64,000 nt of DNA from Streptomyces hokutonensis (GCF_000376565.1 NZ_BARG01000079.1:1-64000), one strand, 5' to 3'. Shown: positions 43,721 to 52,992, counted from the first letter of the stretch. Notes: a model not told the origin generated them from the sequence alone. Numbers and translations are program-made.

Positions 43721-44131
43721 TCACCTGGTCCGCCGCGCCCAGCGCTCTCGCTCCCTGGCCGCGCCGAAGCCGAGCGAGGCGGTGAACAGGGCCTGAACCG
43801 CGGCGGACAGGTCCCACATCCATCCGGGAGCGGCGGGCGGCGGACCGGCGCTGACGCTGTATCTGCCCCGGGGATCGACCGTGACGGTGAGACGGTCACC
43901 GACAGCGAGGTGCCCCGCGCCGATGACGCCGAGCCGTCGATGGTGAGCGGCGTCGGCCAGGACCGCGTTCGTTCCGGCGTCGTACACACCGGTGCTGGGC
44001 CGCAGGTCCGTCACGACCGCCCGGACGGCCCGGCCACGCTCGTGCAGCGCCTGATCCTTCAGCGCGAGCCAGCACACCAGCATGGTCGCGGCGACGCAGG
44101 CGGCGACCGCGGTCTCCCGTACCGGGATCAC
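43721..44131 (-). CDS. Small membrane protein, DUF3592-like
   Basis: A 136-aa protein with an N-terminal membrane helix (ETAVAACVAATMLVCWLAL), a soluble beta-rich segment (AVRAVVTDLRPSTGVYDAG; LAVGDRLTVTVDPRGRYSV) and a second hydrophobic stretch near the C-terminus. This helix-beta-domain-helix layout resembles DUF3592 proteins of unknown function. The GTG start abuts the stop of the preceding gene with no gap, so it is the third gene of a tightly coupled operon. Confidence 0.65.
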   Translation of the reverse strand: MIPVRETAVAACVAATMLVCWLALKDQALHERGRAVRAVVTDLRPSTGVYDAGTNAVLADAAHHRRLGVIGAGHLAVGDRLTVTVDPRGRYSVSAGPPPAAPGWMWDLSAAVQALFTASLGFGAARERERWARRTR

Positions 44132-44362
44132 CTACCCGCGGGTATCGCCCCGAATGTCGTACAGGACGAACGCCAGCCCGCCCAGAGCACCGGCCAGCAC
44201 GAGCGCGCCGACGCCCAGGACCACCGGGTTCCGCCATCCGACGGGGGTCAGCGACGCACCGTAGACGACGCCGAAGGCCATACCCGTCAGCACCGCGCTC
44301 ACCGGCACCGCGAGTGCCGTCCACAGCAGCCGCACGCCCCATCTCCGCCCGGTGGCGCTCAC
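44132..44362 (-). CDS. Small two-helix membrane protein
   Basis: A 76-aa protein that is mostly two transmembrane helices (LLWTALAVPVSAVLTGMAFG and VVLGVGALVLAGALGGLAFV) joined by a short loop. GTG 44362 overlaps the stop of the actin-like gene (GTGA). No family is recognised; the coupling suggests it works with its two neighbours at the membrane. Confidence 0.65.
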   Translation of the reverse strand: MSATGRRWGVRLLWTALAVPVSAVLTGMAFGVVYGASLTPVGWRNPVVLGVGALVLAGALGGLAFVLYDIRGDTRG

Positions 44363-45429
44363 CGCTCGCCGGTTTTCGGACGACCCGGCAGCAGGCGGAG
44401 CGCGTCCAGCAGTGCCAACTCCTCTGGTGTGTAGGCGTCTTGGTCCTCGACCGAGGAGGAGGCCCAGTCCTCGACGACTTTGCGGAACCGCCCGGCGCGG
44501 TCCTCGACGACAGGGGCCGGCGGATTCTCGGCGAGCAGACGGGCCACCCCGTCGCGGAGGACCTGAGGGTGTTCGAACCCGTTCCTCGGTTCGGTGATCC
44601 GGCGCGCGGGCAGCCCGGTGCGTTCCGTCAGATGGTCCTCCGCTCCGGGCGGATGCGGGCCGGTCAGCAGCAGCCCGCCGGCGGTCGCCTGCCGGGCGGT
44701 CTCCGGCGGCGCGTCACGCAGTACCCGCGCCACGAGGTCCACCACGGGCTGGTGGGCAGGGGCCACGACGGCGCGCAGTTCGGTCGGCGACAATGTGATC
44801 TCGGCCTGCTGCCGGGGGCGGGGGCGGTCGTCGGTGATCGGTGATCCGTGGACGGACAGAGGGCCTGGCACCGTCGGCGACGGCGCGAACGCCCCGCCGT
44901 GGACGACGGCGGACCACGCTGTTTGCAGGCCGAGGTCGAGGCCGTGCTCCTCGCGCACATGCCCGATCACCACGTCGGCCAGACCTCGTGCGCCACCGGT
45001 GGCCAGACCGCTCGCGACCACCTCACGCCCGGCGACGAGGGCGACCGAGATGTGCACCGCGTCCAGGTGCACCACGACACACGCGGCCGGCTCCGGATCC
45101 TGGCCCGCACCGACCAGGGCTGCCACCGTCTCGTCCACCACCCTGACTTCCGCACCCGGCCACTGCTCCCGGACCGTGTCCACGGCCGGCTGCACCCCCG
45201 GGTGCGCGCCGGCTCCGGGTGCGACGAGAACCACCGACCCGATCGGGGGCCACAACTGCGACGCCTTCGGCACACCGACCGCCAGCAGTTCCGCCGCGAG
45301 CGACGCGTCCGAGCCCGGGCCCGGATTCCAGGCCAGCTCCAACAGCACCTGCGTGTACCGGGCGTTGCGTCCCGCCCGCTGTATGCGTATCTCTTCCAGA
45401 GCCCACCAGAGCACGCCGCCACCCCGCAC
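44359..45429 (-). CDS. Degenerate actin/MreB-like protein
   Basis: About 356 aa from GTG 45429 (AGGA upstream); GTG 45414 is an alternative. Residues 50-125 follow the MreB pattern for the first nucleotide-fold half (GSVVLVAPGAGAHPGVQPAV, then VRVVDETVAALVGAG, equivalent to the EpmAAaiGag segment). Residues 130-190 match the second phosphate region (ACVVVHLDAVHISVALVAG, then VASGLATGGARGLADVVIGHV). The usual N-terminal phosphate-1 strand of MreB is missing, and the Asp-Gly-Gly motif is altered, so polymerisation or ATPase activity is doubtful. It leads a three-gene overlapping operon with two membrane proteins. Streptomyces are known to have reduced MreB relatives beside MreB and Mbl; whether this is one is uncertain. 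Confidence 0.65.
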   Translation of the reverse strand: MRGGGVLWWALEEIRIQRAGRNARYTQVLLELAWNPGPGSDASLAAELLAVGVPKASQLWPPIGSVVLVAPGAGAHPGVQPAVDTVREQWPGAEVRVVDETVAALVGAGQDPEPAACVVVHLDAVHISVALVAGREVVASGLATGGARGLADVVIGHVREEHGLDLGLQTAWSAVVHGGAFAPSPTVPGPLSVHGSPITDDRPRPRQQAEITLSPTELRAVVAPAHQPVVDLVARVLRDAPPETARQATAGGLLLTGPHPPGAEDHLTERTGLPARRITEPRNGFEHPQVLRDGVARLLAENPPAPVVEDRAGRFRKVVEDWASSSVEDQDAYTPEELALLDALRLLPGRPKTGER

Positions 45430-45449
45430 CGTTGTCCTGTGCGGCGATC

Positions 45450-46352
45450 TTAGGTGATTGACGACATACCGGTAGTCGTGCCTGTGCGGTCGTGCAGTGG
45501 TGCGGCGACGACCCGTCGCAGCCTCGCCTCGTCCGAACTTCCGGGCGCCGCCGTCAAGATGACGATCTTCAGCTCCGAGTCGCCGTCCGTCAGGACGTCG
45601 CAGTCCACGTCTATCGCCCCGACCACCGGATGCCGCACCGTCTTGTGGTCCTCGCGGTGTGCGGCCACCGTGCCGCTCGCCCACAGCCGGGCGAACGTCG
45701 CGTTGCCCGCGGTGAGTTGACGGATCAGGTCGGCCAGGCGCGCGTCGTGCGGGTAGCGGCCGGTGGCGCGGCGCAGGTCGGACACGACGGCCAGGTCCGA
45801 GTTGTCGCCGTCGGGCACCAGCACCGGCCAGGAGGCGATGCGTACGTCGTCGTCGGCGCCGATCGGGAAGCGTTCGCGGGCGAAGTTGCGGAGTTCGGGA
45901 GGCTTCGCCGACGGGTCGCCGAGCAGCGCGGCCCATTCGGGGTTCCACCAGATCAGCTGCCAGTCGGCGGCGAACACGGCGACCGCGACCTCGCCGAGCC
46001 GGTTCAGCACGCGGTGCACGCCGGGCGGGAGGTGGTCGGGGATCGGCTCGTGGTTCGGCGCGACCAACCCCGCCATGCGGTAAAGGTGTTCGCGCTCGAT
46101 GTCGCTCAACCGCAATGCGTGAGCAAGGGAGTTGACGACCTGCGCCGAAGGCGCCGTGGACCGCCCCTGCTCGAGGCGTACGACGTAGTCGACCGACACG
46201 CCCGCGCGCTCGGCGAGTTCCTCACGGCGCAGGCCGGTCGCCCGCCGGGACCGGCCGGACGGCAGGCCCACCGCCGACGGCGACAACCGCTCCCGCCAGG
46301 CCCTGATCGTCGCGCCCAGCCCGAGGCCCTCGTTCTCTGTCATGCCCTCCAT
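45450..46352 (-). CDS. XRE-family regulator with MmyB-like ligand domain
   Basis: About 300 aa (ATG 46352 or 46343). The N-terminal helix-turn-helix contains RRATGLRREELAERAGVSVD and YVVRLEQGRSTAPSAQVVNS, typical of actinobacterial XRE regulators. The C-terminal two-thirds, with WQLIWWNPEWAALLGDPS and AASWPVLV-type segments, is the MmyB-like domain thought to bind a small ligand such as a fatty acid. It is divergent from the SDR gene at 46441, its likely target, and lies 20 bp upstream of the actin-like gene on the same strand. Confidence 0.9.
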   Translation of the reverse strand: MEGMTENEGLGLGATIRAWRERLSPSAVGLPSGRSRRATGLRREELAERAGVSVDYVVRLEQGRSTAPSAQVVNSLAHALRLSDIEREHLYRMAGLVAPNHEPIPDHLPPGVHRVLNRLGEVAVAVFAADWQLIWWNPEWAALLGDPSAKPPELRNFARERFPIGADDDVRIASWPVLVPDGDNSDLAVVSDLRRATGRYPHDARLADLIRQLTAGNATFARLWASGTVAAHREDHKTVRHPVVGAIDVDCDVLTDGDSELKIVILTAAPGSSDEARLRRVVAAPLHDRTGTTTGMSSIT

Positions 46353-46440
46353 CCTGCCCCCGACCCGCCATCCTGGTAATGCCGTTCCTACGGTCGTGCC
46401 GTCCCTGGCACAGCACGGGCGCGGCGCGGACGATCGAGGC

Positions 46441-47139
46441 ATGACCACCACGTTCATCACCGGAGCCAACAAGGGCCTCGGCCACGAGACCGCCCGCCGC
46501 CTCCTCGCCCTCGGCCACACCGTGATCGTCGGGGCCCGCGACGAGGAGCGGGGTGCCGCAGCCGCCGCCGAGTTGGGCGCGCGGTTCGTCCGTATCGACG
46601 TCACCGACGACGCCTCCGTGGCCGCCGCGGCGGCCGATGTCGCCATACACGAAGGCGTACTCGACGTCCTGATCAACAACGCCGGAGTGCACGGCCCGTA
46701 CGGGGATCCCGCCGAACTGACGGGTGCCGACGCGCTCGGCGTCTTCGACGTCAACGTCTTTGGACCGGTCCGCACGACCACCGCCTTCCTCCCGCTGCTG
46801 CGCCGCTCGGCCGACCCGGTCGTCATCAACGTCAGCAGCGGCATGGGGTCCCTCGCCATCACGCACGACCCTTCGCGGATCGAGTCCTCCGTCGTCGCGC
46901 CGCTCTACACCGCGTCCAAGGCGGCCCTCACCATGCTGTCCACTCAATACGCCAAGGCCCTCAAGGACGTTCGGGTCAATGCCGCCGATCCCGGCTACAC
47001 GGCGACCGACCTCAACGGCCACAGCGGCCCGCAGACCGTCACCGAGGGAACCGACGCGATCGTCCGGCTCGCCACCGAGGGACCGGGCGCGGGCTCCGGC
47101 CGCTTCGTCGACCGGGAAGGACCGCTCGACATGGCGTGA
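46441..47139 (+). CDS. SDR family NAD(P)-dependent oxidoreductase
   Basis: A 232-aa short-chain dehydrogenase: FITGANKGLGHETARRLL, LINNAGVHGPYG, Ser in INVSSGMGS and YTASKAALTML. The ATG at 46441 is 88 bp from the divergent XRE/MmyB regulator, an arrangement very common in actinomycetes where the regulator controls the SDR. Substrate unknown. Confidence 0.9.
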   Translation: MTTTFITGANKGLGHETARRLLALGHTVIVGARDEERGAAAAAELGARFVRIDVTDDASVAAAAADVAIHEGVLDVLINNAGVHGPYGDPAELTGADALGVFDVNVFGPVRTTTAFLPLLRRSADPVVINVSSGMGSLAITHDPSRIESSVVAPLYTASKAALTMLSTQYAKALKDVRVNAADPGYTATDLNGHSGPQTVTEGTDAIVRLATEGPGAGSGRFVDREGPLDMA

Positions 47140-47274
47140 CCCGGACCTGCGCAACACTGCCGACACAGCTTGGTTTCCTTAGGTGCTACCGGCGGTAACA
47201 ACAGAGGTGTCGCGGCACGCGCCACGTGTCGCGCACACCTCCCGCACCTCCCGTACTCATTCGGAAGGCACCTC

Positions 47275-49056
47275 ATGGAGAACCTGACGTCCCCCACGGC
47301 GATCAGCAGACGAAGAGCACTGACGGTGGCCGGTGGCGTCGCCGCCGGTGCCGCCCTCGCGGCGCACGCGGTACCGGCGTTCGCGGCCGGCACCTCGGAC
47401 GCCGACGCCATCGTCGTCGGCCACGGTCTGGCCGGACTGGTCGCGACGGCCGAACTGGTCGCCGCCGGAAAGAAAGTGCTGCTCCTGGACCAGGAGCCCG
47501 AGTCCAACCTCGGCGGCCAGGCGTTCTGGTCCTTCGGCGGACTGTTCCTGATCAACTCGGACGAGCAGCGGCTCATGGGCATCAAGGACTCCCGGGAGCT
47601 GGCCTGGCAGGACTGGCAGGGCACGGCCGGCTTCGACCGCGGCATCGACGACCCGACCGGCCAGGACTACTGGGCCCACAAGTGGGCCGAGGCGTATGTG
47701 GACTTCGCCGCCAACGAGAAGCGGTCCTGGCTCTACGGCCTCGGCATCCGCTGGTTCCCGATCGTCGGCTGGGCCGAGCGCGGTGGCGGCCTCGCCGACG
47801 GCCACGGCAACTCGGTGCCCCGCTTCCACGTCACCTGGGGCACCGGACCGGCCGTGGTCGAGCCCTTCGAGAAGCAGGTGCGGGCCGGGGTCGCGAGCGG
47901 CAAGGTGGTCTTCAGGTTCCGCCACCAGGTCAACGAGATCGTCCGCACCGGCGGCGCCGTGACCGGAGTCCGCGGCTCGGTCCTCGAACCCAGCACCGCC
48001 CAGCGCGGCAAGGCCACCTCCCGCACCGTGGTGGGCGACTTCGAGCTCAAGGCCCCCGTCGTGATCGTCACTTCGGGCGGCATAGGCGCCAACCACGATC
48101 TCGTACGGCAGAACTGGCCGGCCCGGCTCGGCACCCCGCCCAAGAACATGATCACCGGCGTGCCCGCCTACGTGGACGGCCGGATGCTGGGCATCACCGC
48201 GGCGGCGGGCGGCCGTATCGTCAACCCCGACCGGATGTGGCACTACACCGAGGGCCTCAAGAACTACGACCCGATCTGGCCCAACCACGGCATCCGCATC
48301 CTCCCGGGCCCGTCCTCGATGTGGTTCGACGCCAAGGGCAAACGGTTCTCCGCCCCCGACATGCCGGGCTACGACACCCTCCACACTCTGGGCTCGATCA
48401 CCGCGAGCGGCTACGACTACTCGTGGTTCGTCACCACCAGCAAGATCATCGCGAAGGAGTTCGCGCTCTCCGGGTCCGAACAGAACCCCGACCTCACCAA
48501 CAAGGACATCCTGATGCTGCTCTCGCGCATCTGGCAGACGCCGGAGCCGATCGAGAAGTTCAGGAAGAACGGCGTCGACTTCGTCACCGCCTCCAGCCTC
48601 TCCGAACTCGTCCTCGGCATGAACAAGCTGACCGGCGACGGCCTGATCCAACTGGCCGATCTCCAGCGGCAGATCGAGGCCCGGGACCGGGAGATCGACA
48701 ACCCGTACTCGAAGGACGCCCAGGTGATGGGCATCCGCAACGCCCTTTCGTACACCGGCGATTCACTCAGCCGCACCGCCGCGATCCACAAGATCCTGGA
48801 CCCGGCCGCCGGACCCCTGATCGCCGTCCGCCTCAACATCCTCACCCGCAAGACCCTCGGCGGCCTCCAGACCGACCTCTCCGGTCGCGTCCTGGACGCC
48901 ACCGGTGCGCCAATTCCCGGTCTTTACGCGGCCGGTGAGGTGTCCGGCTTCGGCGGCGGGGGAGTGCACGGCTACCGCTCGATGGAGGGCACCTTCCTCG
49001 GCGGCTGCCTGTTCTCCGGCCGCCAGGCGGGCCGCGCGGCGGCGGCAGCGATCTGA
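47275..49056 (+). CDS. Tat-exported FAD-binding dehydrogenase (KstD-like)
   Basis: A 593-aa flavoprotein. The Tat signal is SRRRALTVAGGVAAGAALAA ending VPAFAA-GT. FAD binding begins at AIVVGHGLAGLVATAELV and ends with GLYAAGEVSGFGGGGVHGY and LGGCLFSGRQAGRAAA near the C-terminus. The family covers 3-ketosteroid dehydrogenases and fumarate-reductase-like enzymes; the plain annotation is FAD-binding dehydrogenase. GGAAGG precedes the ATG. Export is unusual for KstD itself, so the substrate may be extracytoplasmic and not a steroid. Confidence 0.85.
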   Translation: MENLTSPTAISRRRALTVAGGVAAGAALAAHAVPAFAAGTSDADAIVVGHGLAGLVATAELVAAGKKVLLLDQEPESNLGGQAFWSFGGLFLINSDEQRLMGIKDSRELAWQDWQGTAGFDRGIDDPTGQDYWAHKWAEAYVDFAANEKRSWLYGLGIRWFPIVGWAERGGGLADGHGNSVPRFHVTWGTGPAVVEPFEKQVRAGVASGKVVFRFRHQVNEIVRTGGAVTGVRGSVLEPSTAQRGKATSRTVVGDFELKAPVVIVTSGGIGANHDLVRQNWPARLGTPPKNMITGVPAYVDGRMLGITAAAGGRIVNPDRMWHYTEGLKNYDPIWPNHGIRILPGPSSMWFDAKGKRFSAPDMPGYDTLHTLGSITASGYDYSWFVTTSKIIAKEFALSGSEQNPDLTNKDILMLLSRIWQTPEPIEKFRKNGVDFVTASSLSELVLGMNKLTGDGLIQLADLQRQIEARDREIDNPYSKDAQVMGIRNALSYTGDSLSRTAAIHKILDPAAGPLIAVRLNILTRKTLGGLQTDLSGRVLDATGAPIPGLYAAGEVSGFGGGGVHGYRSMEGTFLGGCLFSGRQAGRAAAAAI

Positions 49057-49078
49057 GTCGCCGCGGCTGCTTGCCTCA

Positions 49079-49117
49079 TGTCGGCAACTCGGGCGCGTCG
49101 AACCCGAGTTGCCGACA
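49079..49117. terminator. Bidirectional hairpin terminator
   Basis: A perfect 15-bp stem (49079-49093 with 49103-49117) and a 9-nt loop occupy most of the 63-bp gap between the convergent flavoprotein and DinB-like genes. Confidence 0.85.
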
Positions 49118-49119
49118 GA

Positions 49120-49776
49120 TCAGCCGAGGTAGAGCGGCAACTGTGCTGCCAATGAGCCGAGTTGGTGTGTCTCCGCCTCCGTCGGCGTACGCCGTCCGGT
49201 GCCGACGAGCAGCACGTCCCGGTCGGAGAAGGACGCGGGGAACGCGGCTCCGGCGATCCCCTCCAGCAACTCGCGTGCTCCGGCGAGTGTTTCGGCGGGC
49301 GGCCCCGCCGCGTCCGGGAGGTGTGCGACCAGGTCGAGGTGGTGCAGCGTCCACTCCAGGACGTACGCGGAGAGATAGTCGCCCGCGGTGAGCACCTGGT
49401 CCTGTGTGCTCACCCGCAGACCGGGGTCGGCGAGCCGGGCGGCGCGGCCGGCGGCCGAACCGACGTCGTCCAGATGGAACTTGAGCAGCCCGGGCTCCTC
49501 GTACGCGGCGGCCAGCCGGACGATCAGCGCGTCGAGCGGGTCGTCACCGGTGGGCGCCGTGCGGGTGACCGCCCAGTAGGTCACCGCGTCGCGGGTCGGT
49601 TCCGTGTCGGCGGGTGTCACCAGGGTGATCAGCACGTCCTGGGCGTCGATGACCAGATGACAGACCAGGTCCCGCACCAGCCACCCGGCACACCCCGAAG
49701 GCCGCGCGAAATCGGCGTCCTCGAGGTCGGCGACCGCCGCGAGCAGAGCTGTCCAGGAGCGTGAGAAGAGATCCAC
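49120..49776 (-). CDS. Maleylpyruvate isomerase N-terminal/DinB-like protein
   Basis: A 218-aa protein with the four-helix MDMPI-N/DinB_2 fold: WTALLAAVADLEDADFARPS, GCAGWLVRDLVCHLVIDA (metal-ligand His) and YVLEWTLHHLDLVAHL (further His residues). In actinomycetes this family contains mycothiol-dependent isomerases and transferases. A mycothiol role is thus plausible but the substrate is unknown. It is a single gene, 32 bp upstream of nothing on its strand except the TetR gene end at 49809. Confidence 0.85.
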   Translation of the reverse strand: MDLFSRSWTALLAAVADLEDADFARPSGCAGWLVRDLVCHLVIDAQDVLITLVTPADTEPTRDAVTYWAVTRTAPTGDDPLDALIVRLAAAYEEPGLLKFHLDDVGSAAGRAARLADPGLRVSTQDQVLTAGDYLSAYVLEWTLHHLDLVAHLPDAAGPPAETLAGARELLEGIAGAAFPASFSDRDVLLVGTGRRTPTEAETHQLGSLAAQLPLYLG

Positions 49777-49808
49777 CTCGGCACGCTACGGCGCCCGGGC
49801 GGACAGTG

Positions 49809-50534
49809 TCACGTGATCCGGCGGTGGATGTCCGCCAGCAGGTTCCGCATCGCCATCCGGAAGATCTCCTCCTGGTGACCGCCGAGGAACGTGGTGTGCC
49901 CGAACACCTCCAGCGCGACCAGACCGTGCAGATGTCCCCACGCGCTCATCAGGAGGGCGGTCGCGGGCGGCGGCAGATGTCCCTCGCCGTAGTGCGGAAG
50001 CTGTTCCACATAGGCCCGCAGTGCCGGCGAGAGTTCGGGGATGTCGGCCGCGGCGAGCTGCTCCGGGGTGAACTCCTCGAACAGCTCGCGCTCGAAGATC
50101 ACGCTCATCCGCCGCGTGGCCTGGGTCGTCGGACCGTCGGCCGGTGCCGCGTAGTCCCTCAGCGGTGTGCCGTAGAGGAGTTGGAACTGCTCGGGGTGGG
50201 CGATGCTCCACCGCCGGTAGCCCTCGGCCGCCCGCACGAGGCGCGGTAGGTCCGGGTCGTCCGCAGGGGTCTCGACTGCGGTCCCCACGGCGTCGGCCAG
50301 GTCGTCGTAGGCCTTGGTGACGAGCACCGTGATGAGGGCGTCCCGGCTCGGGAAGTAGTGGTAGAGCGCCTGCACGGTCATGCCGAGGCTGCGGGCGACC
50401 GCGCGCAGGGAGAGGGCCGCGGGGCCGTGTTCGGTGAGGTGGCGCTCGGCGGCCTCCACGATCTCCTGGGTGGCGGCGGCCCGGCGTCGCTCGCGCAGGG
50501 ACGGAAGGGCGGTCGTGGCTTCTTCGGCAGGCAT
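49809..50534 (-). CDS. TetR family transcriptional regulator
   Basis: A 241-aa repressor. The HTH reads LSLRAVARSLGMTVQALYHYF, and the C-terminal ligand domain is of the TetR_C/WHG type (RWSIAHPEQFQLLYGTPLRDY). The ATG at 50534 is the first start close to the HTH. It is divergent from an MMPL-family exporter, which it most likely represses until a lipophilic ligand binds. Confidence 0.92.
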   Translation of the reverse strand: MPAEEATTALPSLRERRRAAATQEIVEAAERHLTEHGPAALSLRAVARSLGMTVQALYHYFPSRDALITVLVTKAYDDLADAVGTAVETPADDPDLPRLVRAAEGYRRWSIAHPEQFQLLYGTPLRDYAAPADGPTTQATRRMSVIFERELFEEFTPEQLAAADIPELSPALRAYVEQLPHYGEGHLPPPATALLMSAWGHLHGLVALEVFGHTTFLGGHQEEIFRMAMRNLLADIHRRIT

Positions 50535-50717
50535 GCGGCGACCGTACGACGACAACTCGCGCCGGGGAACACGAAGTTGCGAGGTGTGAGGAAAATCTAA
50601 CACTGCCAAATCTTCTTGCTCCTCACTAGCGTCGTGCGCGGCGACGAAGAGTGCCCATTGGTCAACTCTGGCTGTTTCGCGCCTTTTTCGACGTACGCAC
50701 ATCAAAGGAGAACGGGC
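50535..50717. promoter_or_regulatory. TetR/MMPL divergent promoter region
   Basis: The 183-bp gap contains an AT-richer island at about 50590-50625 flanked by an inverted repeat, GTGAGGA (50586-50592) and TCCTCAC (50620-50626), with near-direct repeats AAATCTAAC and AAATCTTCT inside. This is the best candidate for the TetR binding site. Confidence 0.5.
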
Positions 50718-52943
50718 GTGTTTGAACGCATAGCCGAGCTGGTGATCCGCCGGTCACGGCTGGTACTCGTCGTCGCCGTCGTGGCCGTGGCCCTCATGGG
50801 GGTCCTGGGCGCCGGCGCGTTCGGCAAACTGCTGGGAGGCGGCTACGACGACCCGTCCTCCGCGTCCTCCCGGGCCGCGAAGGTCATCGACCGGAAGTTC
50901 GGCGGGGAGACGAACCTGGTCCTGCTGGTCGGCGCGACCGAAGGCCGCGTGGACGGGACGCCGGCGGAGCAGAGCGGCCGGGCCCTGGTGGCCAAGCTCA
51001 AGAAGGAACAGCACCTGGAGAACGTGATCTCGTTCTGGGACACGTCCAGCCCCGACCTCAGATCCAGGGACGGCCGCGAAGCCGTGGTGCTCGCCCATGT
51101 GAAGGGCAACGACACCGAACGCGACGAGAACGCGAAGAGCGTCATCGACGCCTATGCCGGACCGTTCGAGAACACCCTCACCGTCCGGGCGGGCGGCGGT
51201 GCCGCCGTGACCAGCGAGATGGGCACCCAGTCGGCCAAGGACCTCGTCCTGGCCGAGTCCATCGCCGTACCCCTCACCCTCGTACTCCTGCTGCTCGTCT
51301 TCGGCAGCGCGGTCGCCGCCCTGCTGCCGCTGGCGATCGGCACCATCGCCATCGCGGGCACGTTCGCGGAGCTGTTCCTCCTCGGCAGTGTCACCGACGT
51401 CTCCGTCTTCGCGGTCAACCTGACCACCGCACTGGGCCTCGGCCTCGGCATCGACTACGCGCTGCTGATGGTCAGCCGGTTCCGGGAACAGCTCGCGACC
51501 GGGGCGAGCGTGGACGACGCCGTACGGCGGACCGTGAGCACCGCGGGCCGTACCGTCGCGTTCTCCGCCGCGACCGTCGCGGCGGCGCTCGCGGCCCTGC
51601 TGGTGTTCCCGCAGTACTTCCTGCGCTCCTTCGGATACGCCGGGGTCGGTGTCGTCGTCATCGCGGCCGTCAGCACCCTGTTCGTCATGCCGGCCCTGTT
51701 CGTCGTCCTCGGCCACCGCGTCAACGGCGGACGGCTGCCGTGGGCGAACCGTGCCCGCTCCGACAGCCGGACGCCCCTGTGGGGACGGCTGGCCCGCACC
51801 GTCATGCGGCGGCCCGCGCTCACCGCGCTGCCCGTCCTCGCGGTCCTGCTGCTCGCGGCGAGCCCGCTGCTGGGCATCACCTTCGGCACCCCGGACGAAC
51901 GCGTACTGCCCGAGGACGCCGCGAGCCGCCAGGTCTCCGCCGTACTCCGGGAGAAGTTCAACGGCAGCGACGACGCGGCCCTCCACGTCGTCATCGACTC
52001 ACCCGTCAACAAGAGCTCGCTCGGGGTGTACGCGACCCAGCTGTCAGGACTCAAGGGCGTCGTCCGCGTCGAGACCAGCGCCGGTACCTACGCCGAGGGA
52101 CAGCCGACCGCGAACGACCCCGGCAACCCCGCCCTCGGCCGCCCCGACGCACAGCAGATCAACGTGGTGAGCACCCTGACACCGAAGTCCGACGCGGCCC
52201 AGAGCCTGGTCCGGGAGGTGCGGGCGGCCGCCGTGCCCGTCGGAACACAGCCTCTGGTGGGCGGAGTCGACGCCGTACTGGTCGACTCCAAGCACTCCGT
52301 CGGCAGCCGGCTCCCGCTCGCCGTGGCCCTGGTCGCCCTCACCACCTTCCTCCTGCTCTTCCTCTTCACCGGCAGCGTCGTACAGCCGCTGCGCGCACTG
52401 CTCCTCAACATGATCAGCCTGGGTGCCACCCTCGGCGTCATGACCTGGATCTTCCAGAACGGCCACTTCTCCTCCGTGCTCGGCTTCACGGCACAGCCGA
52501 TGGACGTCTCCATGACCGTGCTGATGTTCTGCATCGCCTTCGGCCTCTCCATGGACTACGAGGTCTTCGTCACCAGCCGGATCAAGGAACTCCACGACCG
52601 GGGCGCGGACAACGAGTCCGCCGTGACCAACGGCCTCGGACACACCGGGCGCATCGTGACCGCGGCGGCCTGTCTGCTCGCGGTGAGCTTCTTCGCCTTC
52701 GGCACGGCGAAGCTCGGCTTCATGCAACTGTTCGGCCTGGGCAGCGGACTGGCCATCCTCATCGACGCCGTCGCCGTACGCGGTGTCCTCGTCCCCGCCG
52801 CGATGCGACTGCTCGGCCGCTCGGCCTGGTACGCGCCCGGTTTCCTGCGCCGCTTCCACGCACGGTTCGGCCTCAGCGAAGGCGGCAGCGCCCCGGCAGC
52901 CGCACTCGATCCGCTTGTGAAGGGCGCATCCGAAGTGCATTAG
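50718..52943 (+). CDS. MMPL/RND family transporter
   Basis: A 741-aa exporter with about 12 transmembrane helices in two halves, each with a large external loop. GTG 50718 follows AAAGGAG. The first helix is RLVLVVAVVAVALMGVLGAG. The proton-relay-type segments are LGLGLGIDYALLMVSRFREQ in the first half and FGLSMDYEVFVTSRIKELHD in the second. Actinobacterial MMPL proteins export lipids or lipophilic compounds. Divergent from a TetR regulator; a MarR gene begins 49 bp after it. Confidence 0.93.
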   Translation: MFERIAELVIRRSRLVLVVAVVAVALMGVLGAGAFGKLLGGGYDDPSSASSRAAKVIDRKFGGETNLVLLVGATEGRVDGTPAEQSGRALVAKLKKEQHLENVISFWDTSSPDLRSRDGREAVVLAHVKGNDTERDENAKSVIDAYAGPFENTLTVRAGGGAAVTSEMGTQSAKDLVLAESIAVPLTLVLLLLVFGSAVAALLPLAIGTIAIAGTFAELFLLGSVTDVSVFAVNLTTALGLGLGIDYALLMVSRFREQLATGASVDDAVRRTVSTAGRTVAFSAATVAAALAALLVFPQYFLRSFGYAGVGVVVIAAVSTLFVMPALFVVLGHRVNGGRLPWANRARSDSRTPLWGRLARTVMRRPALTALPVLAVLLLAASPLLGITFGTPDERVLPEDAASRQVSAVLREKFNGSDDAALHVVIDSPVNKSSLGVYATQLSGLKGVVRVETSAGTYAEGQPTANDPGNPALGRPDAQQINVVSTLTPKSDAAQSLVREVRAAAVPVGTQPLVGGVDAVLVDSKHSVGSRLPLAVALVALTTFLLLFLFTGSVVQPLRALLLNMISLGATLGVMTWIFQNGHFSSVLGFTAQPMDVSMTVLMFCIAFGLSMDYEVFVTSRIKELHDRGADNESAVTNGLGHTGRIVTAAACLLAVSFFAFGTAKLGFMQLFGLGSGLAILIDAVAVRGVLVPAAMRLLGRSAWYAPGFLRRFHARFGLSEGGSAPAAALDPLVKGASEVH

Positions 52944-52968
52944 GGCTAAGATGATTACAGCTAATGCA
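52936..52968. promoter_or_regulatory. MarR operator candidate
   Basis: TGCATTAG (52936-52943) and CTAATGCA (52961-52968) form a perfect 8-bp inverted repeat with a 17-bp spacer that contains a -10-like TAAGAT (52946-52951). It begins over the MMPL stop codon and ends 24 bp before the MarR start, as expected for autorepression by a MarR dimer. Confidence 0.65.
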
Positions 52969-52992
52969 TTTCGGCCCGGAAGGAGCCCGCCC

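Noticed and set aside
40766..49776. Possible genomic island in the mixed region
   Set aside because: No integrase, transposase, tRNA boundary, direct repeats or clear drop in G+C was seen; the broken monooxygenase alone is not enough.
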